From Hypomesus transpacificus (taxonomy: Eukaryota > Chordata > Actinopteri > Osmeriformes > Osmeridae): a DNA stretch of 64,000 nt. Under the pieces are notes generated by a model. It ran no database searches and was not told the DNA's origin. It saw only the letters and a list, made by a program, of their open reading frames with translations. This document shows positions 53,191 to 63,590 of the stretch, piece by piece. Location of the stretch: positions 5,969,344 through 6,033,343 of the forward strand of contig NC_061068.1 of the NCBI RefSeq assembly GCF_021917145.1, given 5' to 3'. Each line of letters opens with the position of its first letter. The stretch's first letter is position 1. A program made the translations under genes and the position numbers.

Positions 53191-54108
53191 GGTGTAGGGC
53201 CTGGGAACAGAAAATCCTATAAAGCGTATATGTACTCAGATATTTTACATTGACAAATACTCAAGCATAGTTTTACATACATCGAATTTAAAGGCACTAA
53301 ATTATTTAGGTACAATTAACAAAATCCCTAACGTTACGAATAAACAAATTTACCTTGAGCTCCCTCACTAAAATGGCATGACCTGGATGCAAGATTAGTG
53401 ACGCTAACATCAGTTAGCAATCTAATTGGATTAAGAGCTGTCAGCTGGTCTAATTAATCGCACGACGGTAGCCTAATGGTAATTTACAATGCAGCTGCAT
53501 CTGTATAAAATAGTAGGCTGCAAATCTATTACATCCCTTACTTATCTGTGACAGTGTAAAAAAAATTGATTGCGCAAAGTTGTTTCTGCTTTGCCGGTCA
53601 ACTATTGTATTAAACTGAATCAAGCATTTTGTTTTAACCTACACTTCAAATAAGCCAACTATCTTGTAAGGTTAGACATAAAACAAATGAAACAGCTAGT
53701 GCTAACACTACTAGCGTTAGATAATTCCGCAAGAAGTGCTGCTACGCACTTCCTTTAAAAAAGTACCGACCATGCCCAGGTTAACGTTAGTTATTTTCTC
53801 GACTTAATGTGTTGTCTACCTGCTAGCTACCGGAATCAGCTATCAACTGTGATGATTTGATTAAATTGCGAGAGGTAGGCACAGAATTGTAGCTAGATTT
53901 TGGCAGTAGTTATGCTACTTCACTTAACGCTAGACAAAACTGAGTAGCACGACTTTCTAAGCAAACCAGACGTACTACTGGTGTGATTTTGGAAAGTTAG
54001 CTACATTACAGTATTGAGTAGCTAAAACACAATCCATCATGAAGTAATGTTGTTGCATACACAGCTACCAATTGATTAAATCAATAGTTAACTCCCTAAA
54101 CTACTTAC

Positions 54109-54200
54109 CTTGAAAGTTATAGATTGAAGGTGAGAGGAAGGGCAGTACCACGAAGGAGTGAAGTGAATGAGGTTCTTCTTCTTCTATTTCCGGCAGAATG
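54109..54200 (-). promoter_or_regulatory. ENO1 non-coding first exon and promoter
   Basis: A minus-strand donor (CTTTCAAG|GTAAGTAG at 54108) ends an untranslated first exon. Upstream sequence around 54180-54220 (minus) lacks a TATA box but holds GC-richer bases (GGGCGTGG-like). The exact start is inferred. Confidence 0.55.
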
Positions 54201-54377
54201 GGCGTGGTTAGCGCAATGCTGCTATCCATCGGTAGTTGAGACAAGCTAAAAAGTCCAGCGATACATATCCACGGGTCTCTACCCTAAGTATCAAAGTAAT
54301 GGAACAGTGGAAACAAGGTATTTGATGACCTTCCTCAAGATCAGATCCGGGTTTTCACTCGTTGAATAGTGTTGAAT

Positions 54378-54571
54378 GATCAGATGGCTGAGCGGTTAGG
54401 GCGTCGGACTATTAATCAGCAGGTTGTTGGTTCGATTGCCGGACGTGTAAAATGACGTTGTGTCCTTGGGCAAGGCACTTCACCTTACTTGCCTCGGGGG
54501 GAATGTCCATTTAACACTTACTGTAAGTCGCTCTGGAAAGGAACGTCTGCTAAATGAATAAAAAAATGAAT
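54378..54571 (+). mobile_element. tRNA-derived SINE, nearly full length
   Basis: The head has a Pol III A box (GATGGCTGAGCGGTTAGGGC) and a B box (GGTTCGATTGC). The body reads TGTCCTTGGGCAAGGCACTT. The tail TAAGTCGCTCTGG ends with GTCTGCTAAATGAATAAA and A-rich bases. It is the most complete of four related copies in the window. Confidence 0.88.
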
Positions 54572-56590
54572 CCAAATGTTGTGATGCCCAGCTCAGCCAC
54601 CCCTCCTCTCCTGTCTATAACGCCTGCAATGAAGCAAAACATTGTACACTGATTTCTAGTGTCCCAGTCCCACATACCTCACAGTGCCCACCTTCATACT
54701 TGCCCACTCTGCCCCAAATGAAGCCTTGTAAAATGAAAAAATAAATGTTTTTCTTTTGAATAAAGATGATTCTAAATAAAACTACAATATTTGTCACATA
54801 TTTGGTTAAATTACATAATACTTCCATACCCCTCTCAAATAATTATCCTTCCACATAATTTCTTCCATTTAGGATGGTCAGGAAATTGGTTTGGGTTCTC
54901 CCTATCTCTAGCCTTTCAATATATTTCTTTTTTGCACCCAACCCTAATCCTCAGTACCCTGAGCTCCCCATCCCCATAGGACTCGACTTTGTGTACCACT
55001 ACTGGGCTATCACAACCCTTAACCTGTGGCTATAACATCTGTTCCTGGCAGGGGGTTGATAGAGGAATACCCAGACAGTGGGGACCTGAATATGTTTATG
55101 GGAATATAACACTGAATAACATATTCTTATGATTTTTGTTTTTGCCAAGTCAATCCAAACTGTAGGACAGTGAAGTCATAATTGTGTTGGTCGGCCCTGC
55201 ATTTCACAGATACATACAACACTAAGGACTGCCATTTGAACCCCGAGCAACACCCCACCCCTAGCAACACCCTACCTGGCACACAAACATCCCGTTGGGC
55301 CCAATTATTAGAGGAATACAAGTCAAAGTAGAACCTGGTTGCTGGGATGCATTTACTCTTAATCCCATATCACATTAGATAATCTCACACCGGCTGGCTC
55401 AGACCCTGTCTTGTTTCAACAATAAATTAGCTGGTTAACTGCAGTTTTTTGTTTTGTATTCAACTACTGTACAAAAGCTCTGAGAAAGAAAAAATACTTT
55501 CGGAAATATTTGTTTGATCATGCTCCCATTAAGCAAAACAACTAGGTTTAGGGGCAGGGGAATAACTAACTATCAATAAAAGGACAAAGTTGTCTATTTA
55601 TACAAAGATTAACACTTCTCAATAAGTATGCAATCACAGATCATTATACATTTTATAGAAATGTAACTTGTGTTGATGTTAATCTTCTTTCATTTGTTCA
55701 TTCCTATCCACATGAAATTCAATCAAGGATATGTTTAGGTGATTTGTCACAAAATGCCTATTTACTTTTAGATCTATTGGTTGTTATCAAAATACAAATA
55801 GTTGGAACTTGAAATGTGATATTGTTGCCCATAAATGGTTCAGCTGTTAAGCACAATAACTAATGGGGGCAAAGGGGGTATTTGCAACAAGGAAGACAAG
55901 CAGTGCACATACTGTAGGGTGTGGCAATTCAGTGTACTGATGTCATTTGTGCACACTGATGGATGTCATTCGACACTCTAGCTGACAGACCAATCGCAGA
56001 TAAGAAGAAACACCTGCCATTAAAAAGTGCAATTGGATTGGTTACACCACAGGAAAAGACCTGAAGGGATGAACATGTAAACCAAGACTTTAACCAACGG
56101 TCACTCTTTGAATTAACAGGTTTCAAAGCAACATCACCACAGACAGCTTGCCAATGGACATCAATGAAACCTTTTCCAGTACTTTTGTATAGCTGCTTGT
56201 ATAGCATGAAGTGATCAGTACTTTCCTCGTATCTCTGAGATTGCGTTTTGAATCAGATGTAGTAGGTGTGAAATTGAAAAGGAAATAAGAATTATAATCT
56301 CCTCCTCAACTACACCGGCAACAAAATGTTATCTATGGCTCTGGTTACTTTGACAGGAAAGGATTGGAGTAAGTAACGAGGATTGAATTCTGTTCTTTTA
56401 TACTGTTTGTTTTTTTACTCAGTGACCTAAAAATTAGGTGTTGATGGCTCAACATTCTAATGTTTAGTGTTGCTTTCCTGACAAAAAGGCTTGAGATTTT
56501 AAACAAACAAATGTTGTTATGCGTCAATGACATCAGAGACACCTGTTGCTCATTGATGCACAATGATGAATGACTAGTGTACAACACGCA
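54572..56590. other. Intergenic region between ENO1 and the miR-200 cluster
   Basis: No gene was recognised. An E-box CACCTG lies at 56011-56016 and another at 56540-56545; the second lies about 50 bases upstream of the TATA box of the microRNA cluster. The rest is AT-rich single-copy-looking sequence. Confidence 0.5.
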
Positions 56591-57048
56591 ATATAAGACC
56601 AGACAAACCAGCTAGGGCAGGTAAGTCTGAATAGTTTTGTCAGCAATCTCTATAGGATCAGCTATTTGGTCACAAGGGCTGCTTTGGAATGGAGATGGAC
56701 CTGGAATGGAAGTAAAGAGGCTTTTCTTTGTACATAGAGTAAACCATTGAAATGGTGGCCTCAGGAAAACGTCAAAGTCCTTTGATGGGACTTGCTCTTA
56801 CTTGCTTTTCAATGATTAAAAAGGAGACTACAGGTAAGATTACCTTCCCATCCTGTTTAAAGTCAGCAGGTGACCAGTAATGTATGCTCCCGCTGGCCAA
56901 ATGTAGTTATCACCTCAACAATTATGATGATTAATGATTTGATGGTTGTTGATTATTATCATATACAGTTCGTAAGAAAACATTTATTTGTGTTTGTTGG
57001 GTTGCAAAAAAGAAGAATATAATAATTTTATGTGTTCTGTCCCAGGTG
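56540..57048 (+). promoter_or_regulatory. Candidate promoter of the miR-200 primary transcript
   Basis: A TATA box ATATAAG lies at 56591-56597, predicting a start near 56620, about 0.83 kb before the miR-200b hairpin. E-boxes of the ZEB type flank it: CACCTG at 56540-56545 and CAGGTG at 56867-56872 and 57043-57048, plus CACCTG further up at 56011. In mammals ZEB1/ZEB2 silence this cluster through the same E-box sequence; that the sites work here is inference. A donor ACAG|GTAAGA at 56834 and an acceptor ending at about 57045 could frame a small intron. Confidence 0.55.
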
Positions 57049-57435
57049 TCAATATAAGGTGGGAGGTCAGAAGATGCATGAGTTTTCAGTATTTATTTAC
57101 AGTTATTTTGTCAGTGACTTAAAAGAAGACAGAATGTATCTGGGTGATTTTTGCTTTTGATGAAGATAAGAATGACCCAAGAAGATTGGATGGATTTCAG
57201 GCTCCAGGGAGAAGTTGAAGATATTTCCTTTTTCACTCAACTTAACTCTGCTTTAAATTCCTCATTTGCTTAGTTCAATAGTTAAATCACAAACATCGTT
57301 TTTCTTGGTTTTATATTGATAGCTACATACCAATGTATATGTGAACACAGAAAGTATAAGTGTGATTAAATATGTATTCTTGAACGTTAGTAATGTACCT
57401 TTGTTATGCTATAGCGGACATTAGATGTAGGTAAT

Positions 57436-57530
57436 TTTGGATGTCCATCTACATCTTACGAGGCAGTTTTGGATGTAATGTAATTTCTAATACTGCCTGG
57501 TAATGATGATGATGACCTTCTGCAGGCCTA
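57436..57530 (+). ncRNA. mir200b: microRNA miR-200b precursor
   Basis: Stem-loop with a 5' arm at 57452-57473 (starting CATCTTACGAGGCAGT) and a 3' arm at 57488-57509 (starting TAATACTGCCTGGTAATG). The 3' arm carries the miR-200b/c/429 seed AAUACUG. The arms pair across TTAC/GTAA and AGGCAGT/ACTGCCT with a short loop, as in known miR-200b. In vertebrates it keeps epithelial identity by targeting ZEB1/ZEB2. It lies 320 bases upstream of miR-200a on the same strand, in the order seen in other vertebrates. Confidence 0.93.
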
Positions 57531-57779
57531 ATTTAGAGAGCAAATTAATTACAGTAGTTCTGTAGTTTATATGTGTGCAGTACAATAAGCAATTCACACA
57601 CTGACTGGCTATTAAACCTTTAAATTGTTAGACAGTAAAAAAAACATTACATTCTGCAATTAAGTACATCAAATCATTTTAGGTGATGGAAGATGTTTGT
57701 AAAAACAGCATTTCCAAATGCTCAAAATCTATGTCCTACATGTAAAGAGGTTACAGTGGATTGTTGATTGAGGTCTACT

Positions 57780-57872
57780 TGGCTCCCCGAGCACATCTTA
57801 CCTGGCAGTGCTGGGCTGTAACAAGTGTTCTAACACTGTCTGGTAATGATGTTCTCTGAGTGCTGCACAAAC
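57780..57872 (+). ncRNA. mir200a: microRNA miR-200a precursor
   Basis: Stem-loop with a 5' arm at 57794-57815 (CATCTTACCTGGCAGTGC) and a 3' arm at 57831-57853 (starting TAACACTGTCTGGTAATG). The 3' arm has the miR-200a/141 seed AACACUG. Compared with the familiar mature sequence there is a C-to-T change after GGTAA, outside the seed. It is the second member of the cluster. No miR-429 hairpin follows within the window. Confidence 0.93.
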
Positions 57873-59896
57873 AACCAGACAAACAAGATCAAGAGTGAAT
57901 TAGAGTATCTACATTGTTCAAGCCTCAAACAGGTATCTGTCTTTGTTATATTCAATACTTTGCTCATGGCATTATCAAGTGGAAAATGAATCAAATAACG
58001 ATGAATACAGAAGTCTTCTTTGATGAAAAGGTCAATATTTTGGGGGGTTAAAAAAGGTCCAACTTATTGTGGAGATTAGGGAACCAATGGTAATATGTAG
58101 CAGTCACCCTTAGCAGTTAACAATATCCAGAGAAGCTGTAGGGAGGTATGGGTTAGGTAGATGATTTAAGAAGGATATTTATTGAAGGTAGATAGGCACC
58201 TCCTCTTTCCTCCTTTGTCCATTGTATAGAATTTCCATCCTACCCTGTAGTTAAATACCAGTCAAATGACTGTATAGCAGGGAAGCTCCCTCTCCCCCTC
58301 CCCCAGTTTGAAGTTGTACTGTACCTCCAGTGGCTCCTGATTGGCTGTGCTTACTTTACCTGCATGGAACATTGTATATCTGACACCTGAGATCTGTGTG
58401 AGAAAAATAAATAGAACAATCACAATAGCACTTCTTCTCTTTTTTATATATATCTGTTGCAGTCTAGAGAGCAGCAAAAGAACACAAATGTACAACTTGT
58501 TTTCTTTTTCTGTTACATCCTTGTACCTATAGTCCACCTTTTGGCCTATACCATGGTCTAAATTACAGTTACTGAAGTCACTACATATAATAAAATGTAC
58601 ATACAGGTGAGCGTGCATATACATTTATTCAAAATATGTAATAGTGTAGTGGTGAGTCCATGATATTTAAGGGTCATTCCACAAAAATAGGACGTTCTGT
58701 GTCCCTGTAACATATTTTTGAAACATTTTGATTTAACATTAAGCTAGACTTTAACTGTTCATACATGATGATATGGGTCTTCTTTTTTTGTAATAAAGAA
58801 CATTGACGTTGATACAGGCTTTAAACAACACTATTTGTTGCTACACCACATGCTAAGAATAGCATTATGCCATGTCCCCAATCACAACCTTTAAACTTCA
58901 AATAACCATATAACCTTCAAAGGTGTAAACCTATAAAAAGGTTTTCAACTGTGTTATTGGTGCCTTCATTGAGTGTCACTTGTTTGTCTTTGATTTAATA
59001 GAGAGCAATACTCCATACATAAAACACACCTCGTGTTTTATCTTCTCACCTTTGCTTTGTTACTATGGGGTCGCCAAAGTAGGCAGATGTGCATAATACT
59101 AACCTTGCTTTTTTCTCTTTTAGTTTTTTTTACCGCAAATTTGTTACACACGCTTGCTAGTTATAACCATAGACATATATGTCTATGGTTATAACAACCC
59201 TACACATTCTACGTCGTATTATTCCTTCAAATCAATGGTTGCTAGGGTATACTTTTTTTTAACAAGGAAATTGATTCACGAATGACACAACACCGGCTCT
59301 AAACAAACCTAAACACACAGGTAGACAAGAAAAACAGTAAAAAATGGAAGACAAAGGAGAATCAATAGATGGATCCCTTCCTCCAAAGACGATTGGTGAT
59401 ATAGGTGCAAAGCAGAGCCATTGACAAATAATTTTCAATGGCCCTGGGCTGAATATATTTATGTAATAACAACAACAATAATAATCTCTGTATATTACTA
59501 GCCTTTAGGCTATAGGCCTAATTTATATAGGCCTATGGCTATGTAGCTATATAATTATTATATATATTCCTTCTTGTCCGAGTATCGTAGCTATTTTAAT
59601 TTAATGCTTGTTTTTTTACCCTTGGACAGCTATTTTAAGTTCCAGGGCCCCATTGACAAGAAGCAGACACCGGGTGGCGGTAATGTAGCTACCTTCAACT
59701 TGTAGGCCTACATGGGTTACCGCCATTGACGTCATTAAAAAAAGAAGAAGAGAAGCAACACATCGGCATCTTGCTAACTAGTTAGTTTATTCTAGACTGG
59801 GCTTGTAATCTCTTATCCTGGTTAAGTGGTGTAGACATATATATATATATATCAAAATTGTTTGCGGATCTACGTTGCCAGACAGAGGAATCGATC
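57873..59896. other. Intergenic region before PPIL1
   Basis: It holds no recognised gene. It contains the 36-bp perfect palindrome at 59160-59195, AT-rich low complexity around 59480-59600, and the PPIL1 upstream region (TA repeat at about 59838-59852). A minus-strand frame at 58262-58624 is judged non-coding. Confidence 0.5.
59160..59195. repeat. Perfect 36-bp palindrome
   Basis: The half-site GTTATAACCATAGACATA is followed immediately by its exact reverse complement, with no spacer. This could form a cruciform or hairpin. No gene or transposon end was recognised with it. Confidence 0.95.
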
Positions 59897-62800
59897 ATGT
59901 CTGGAATACCACCTGATTCATGGCAGCCGTCCACTGTTACGCTGGATACAACGTGAGTAGCTAGCCAGCGAGCTAGCTAGCAATGTACTAGCATTAGTAA
60001 AGCTACCCATTGAGTACCTGAATGAATGAACGCTAGGCTACTTCTAATTAAGTATACACTTGATATACTTAGGGGCCGTTTTACTGTATGTAATCGTAAT
60101 TTGTTATCGACCAAAGTATGTTGTGATGGCTAGAACAATATAACCAAAAGTATTTAAAACGTAGGAGCTAGTCTAGCTACTACTCATGCTGAACTTTTGA
60201 AGGTAGACTGTACTGTAGCAAGCTAGCTTTCCAGTATACAAACAGTTCCGTTCATTTCTCAAGACTAGATTGTTTAGGTTTGTTGTTGAGAAATTAAGTC
60301 AAATAAAAACGGTATAGTCGGGTTGTTATTGATATGTATGTACCTTTTACTTTCAGAATGGGCCCAATAATAGTTGAATTGTATTGGAGGCATGCCCCTA
60401 AAACCTGCAAAAACTTTGCTGAGTTGGCAAGAAGGGGTTATTACAACAATACCAAGTTTCATCGAATCATCAAGGATTTCATGGTGCAAGGTGGGGATCC
60501 CACAGGAACAGGTGAGTTGAACATTGTACCTGAGGAGGGGGGGGGGGGGCGTTACAGTTACACTATACAACGTAGAGCACCATAGCTAAATAATTAATTT
60601 TCGTGGGGTTATCTTCATCCGTGGCTTGAAATTAACTTTTTTACTTGGTAGCACTGGTACTCCCAAAAAAGCAAAAAATTATGAACACCCACCGATAATG
60701 TTCATGTGTATTTTCAGCTCTTCAAATTGAGTGCGGTTAGCTCCCTGTCACGTGACAATGGAGCGCACTGTGACAAGGAGTGATTGGCGGCAAATTTTAA
60801 CCAATAAAAAATTTGCGTTAAAGTAAAAATAGTTAAGATTAAGTTTAACAAGTTATGTAAGGCTGGATAGCATCGGCAATTGTAGCATCAGACCTTTAGG
60901 GGTGCTCAGCCCCCAAAGACAATGTGACATGAATACAGTGCCTTGGAAAAGTGCTAAACCCCCTTGCTAACAACAGGCATGCAAACAGGTCAGGGTTCAA
61001 AAAAGGTGCGAATGATACGGCGAACCCCCGACCCTGGGGTCCGGGGGTATGTTCCCCGGAAGAACATTTTTCATTTTAAAGTTAAACGCATGAATCTGGT
61101 GCACTTTGAGAGCAAAATTAAGAGGCTAGATCAATGTAGAATCTGTGCTCTTGTAAACAATGTCCTGGTATTTTAACCATAAATAAAAATGTTGTATAGC
61201 ATACATCATAAAAAAAACATTAAACAAACAGGATTACCTGTGTTGAACAACTTTAAAAAGCAAAAGTCAAAAGCATCACTTACTGACCAGCTAACACAGA
61301 TCCAATAGACATCATTTTCAATATTGTATTAAAATTGTTTCTACTACTAGATGATGTAATGTGGGTCTGTAAACCTCTCCCCACTCTGCCTCTGATTGGC
61401 TGTGAGGTTTAGGCATTAGGAGTGACGTTTGGTTCCAGAGCCAGTTGTTAAGTTGGGAAGCACGGGTAAAATGCTCTGTTGGCCATGGCTACGACCCCCC
61501 CCCCCCCCCCCCCCCCCCCCAAAATCTAATGGGATTCGCACGAATCACGTAGGTTACCCATTTTGGTTTCATAAAGGCGAGTCTCACTTAAAGGTGAGTA
61601 GTTTGCATGCCTGTAATAAATCCCTAATTTCACTGGATAACAATTAATACATTTATGTATTATTATACAAAATATTGAATGAAGGAAAAAACTAAAGATG
61701 TCCCTTTCTTCATGAACTACCAGCATCAAATTATAATAAAACAATATATATATATTTTGTTTATTATAATTTTTAGGGGTGCTGAGATTATGGGTGCTTG
61801 AGCACCCCTAAAAAGGGGTCTAAAAACGCCACTGCTGGATAGTAGACCGGTCACCGTATCAGCCAATAGGTGTGTTCGGTGGCGCCTACAGTCAGCTGCG
61901 GGTGGCTGACTTGAAGCAGTGAATGCCATTGGCTGCTTCAAGTCAGCCGGCTGCAGACGGCTGTTGGTGCCACCGGCGCTGCATGAAGTCGAACATACAT
62001 ATATACTTTAAAAAGAACGGACGACGCGTCTCTGCTTCCTCCCACTGTACAAAAATGAACCCAAAATATCTGGGATACGGTAATGCCATCTAGCGGTGGG
62101 GATGTCATTTGTAGCCAGAGTCTGCGCAGTAGTGATTGGGTGGTGGGGCCACGGTATCGAGCTCCCACCCATGACCTCCTCTGACCCAGAGCCATAGAGA
62201 GAAATGGCTCTGGCCTGACCCAATCGCAAGCACACACTAAACCCTTTTTAATATCGTCAAAAACGAACTAAAAAATGTGTACTGGAGCAGACATCAGCGT
62301 GATAAGAATGACCTAAAATGACAGAAACAGAAAAGGTCGCACCATAACGATTATTTGCACTCATTTTGCTCTGAAGTTTGACATTTTCATTATTCACTCA
62401 GGCAAGGGATAATGATTATTAAAGCTGCCCTGACTGATCTTGAAAGATGTGGCTGAATTGTAGTTAATTGTACTCATTATGACTATGTATTTGTATGCTT
62501 ATAGGTAGAGGTGGTGCTTCTATATATGGCAAGCAGTTTGAGGATGAGCTTAATCCCGAACTTAAATTCACAGGCAAGTAGATACTGAGCTAAATATTAA
62601 AAGTTTTGACTCTGTGACATGACCATAGTCACAAGAAAAAGTGTGCATCACTACAGTAACTTTGCTTCTGGTGTTTGGTGTTGCTGTTTAGGTGCAGGAA
62701 TTTTGGCTATGGCCAATGCGGGACCTGACACCAATGGAAGTCAATTTTTTCTGACTCTTGGGCCCACACAGTGGTTGGATGGGAAGCACAGTATTTTTGG

Positions 62801-62912
62801 AAGAGTGTGTCAAGGCATGGGAGTGGTAAACCGCATTGGAATGGTTGAGACAAACACCCAAGACAGGCCTACTGATGACATAAAAATACTTCGGACAAAT
62901 GTGGCCACTTAA
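59897..62912 (+). CDS. ppil1: Peptidyl-prolyl cis-trans isomerase-like 1 (spliceosomal cyclophilin)
   Basis: Cyclophilin of the activated spliceosome, where it binds SKIP/SNW1. Four exons (59897-59952, 60357-60511, 62505-62573, 62692-62912) join to 166 residues, equal to human PPIL1. Nearly the whole protein is the cyclophilin domain. Active-site residues are in [33 protein letters not shown] and the tryptophan of [14 protein letters not shown]. Intron 3 starts with GC instead of GT (CACAG|GCAAGTAG at 62573/62574) and ends with AG; no other frame-keeping donor is near, so it is probably a genuine GC-AG intron. Intron 2 carries a hAT-like element and an inverted-repeat hairpin. AATAAA lies at 62975-62980. 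Confidence 0.97.
60871..61834. mobile_element. hAT-like non-autonomous element with 8-bp target duplication in PPIL1 intron 2
   Basis: It is flanked by the identical 8-mer CTGGATAG at 60863-60870 and 61835-61842. The ends are imperfect inverted repeats: one starts CATCGGCA and reaches TTTAGGGGTGCTCAGC; the other, read from the right, starts CAGTGGCG and reaches TTTAGGGGTGCTCAAGC. CAGTGGCG is a common hAT terminus. The interior includes a run of about 23 C at 61496-61520 and no transposase reading frame. Confidence 0.75.
61868..62002. repeat. Imperfect inverted-repeat hairpin in PPIL1 intron 2
   Basis: A perfect 16-bp inverted repeat GGCTGACTTGAAGCAG (61904-61919, complement at 61933-61948) sits at the centre of a longer imperfect palindrome. 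Its outer parts are GTGTTCGGTGGCGCC on the left and GGTGCCACCGGCGC with TTCGAACATA on the right. It looks like a small fold-back MITE. Confidence 0.65.
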
Positions 62913-63037
62913 TTGCCCTTCCTGCTTTTTATTTTTGTCTGTGCAGTAATTTTCTGTCAATGTTGTTTTTTATTAATAAAAATGATTTTGGATCATTTTC
63001 TTTATCAAATTTATTTTGTAATGTGGGTGGGTAGGGT

Positions 63038-63581
63038 TAGCCTGGTCCTTTCATTTGTACAGAGGGTCTGGGATGTCTCGATTGACAAACGTTAACTTCC
63101 TTGAAGGCGGGTCCTCTGTTGAAGTTTAAAACTATTGGATCCGCCCAGAGCCACTCTGATTTGCCATAACCAATCGCAAGCGTTCGCCTTAGCCAACTCC
63201 TTCACCACTACTGTAACGGAGCTAGCTGCCGTAGCTGGAAAATCAAACTTTTCCCGAACCCCGTGGGGAGGAGGGCCACAACATCATGGCCACCAACAAA
63301 ACTCAGCAAGTAATGTTCTTGCTCCGGCTTTAACCTATATTTGGCAGCGTTGCCACAACCGCAGAATAGTTTCGCTCGCATCTTTCTCCGCCGCCATTAC
63401 TGAACTACTCAAACAAGTGCACAACATTAACGTCATCGTTCTCAGCCCCTCCCTCTGTTCGCTGATTGGACCTACAAAAAAATTTGTTTCTGGAAACCGA
63501 CTTCAGACCCGACATCCCAGACCTAGTACAGAAGCAAAATCCAAATTGAGCGGAAGTACGTAGGAAGGCAGAGCCAGGCTA
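63038..63581. mobile_element. 544-bp inverted-repeat element with 9-bp flanking duplication
   Basis: It starts TAGCCTGG at 63038 and ends with the complement CCAGGCTA at 63581. It is flanked by GGGTAGGGT on both sides (63029-63037 and 63582-63590). A second inverted block, GGTCTGGGATGTC, occurs inside both ends. A 142-residue frame inside (63135-63563) resembles no transposase I know. The flanks are low-complexity, so the duplication could be partly chance. Confidence 0.65.
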
Positions 63582-63590
63582 GGGTAGGGT

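Noticed and set aside
55400-55450. Possible miR-34a sequence (TTAGCTGGTTAACTG)
   Set aside because: Only ten bases agree with miR-34; no stem partner is present.
56751-57110. Possible two-exon micropeptide (MVASGKRQSPLMGLALTCF joined to a VNIRWEVRRC part)
   Set aside because: The frame is short, unknown, and lies in the likely primary transcript of miR-200; more simply explained as non-coding host exon.
58262-58624. 120-residue minus-strand frame with an acceptor-like TTTCTCACACAG in front of ISGVRYTMFHAG
   Set aside because: No family recognised, no partner exons seen, and the frame is mostly low-complexity AT and polypyrimidine sequence.
63135-63563. 142-residue plus-strand frame
   Set aside because: It lies wholly inside a transposon-like inverted-repeat element and resembles no known protein.
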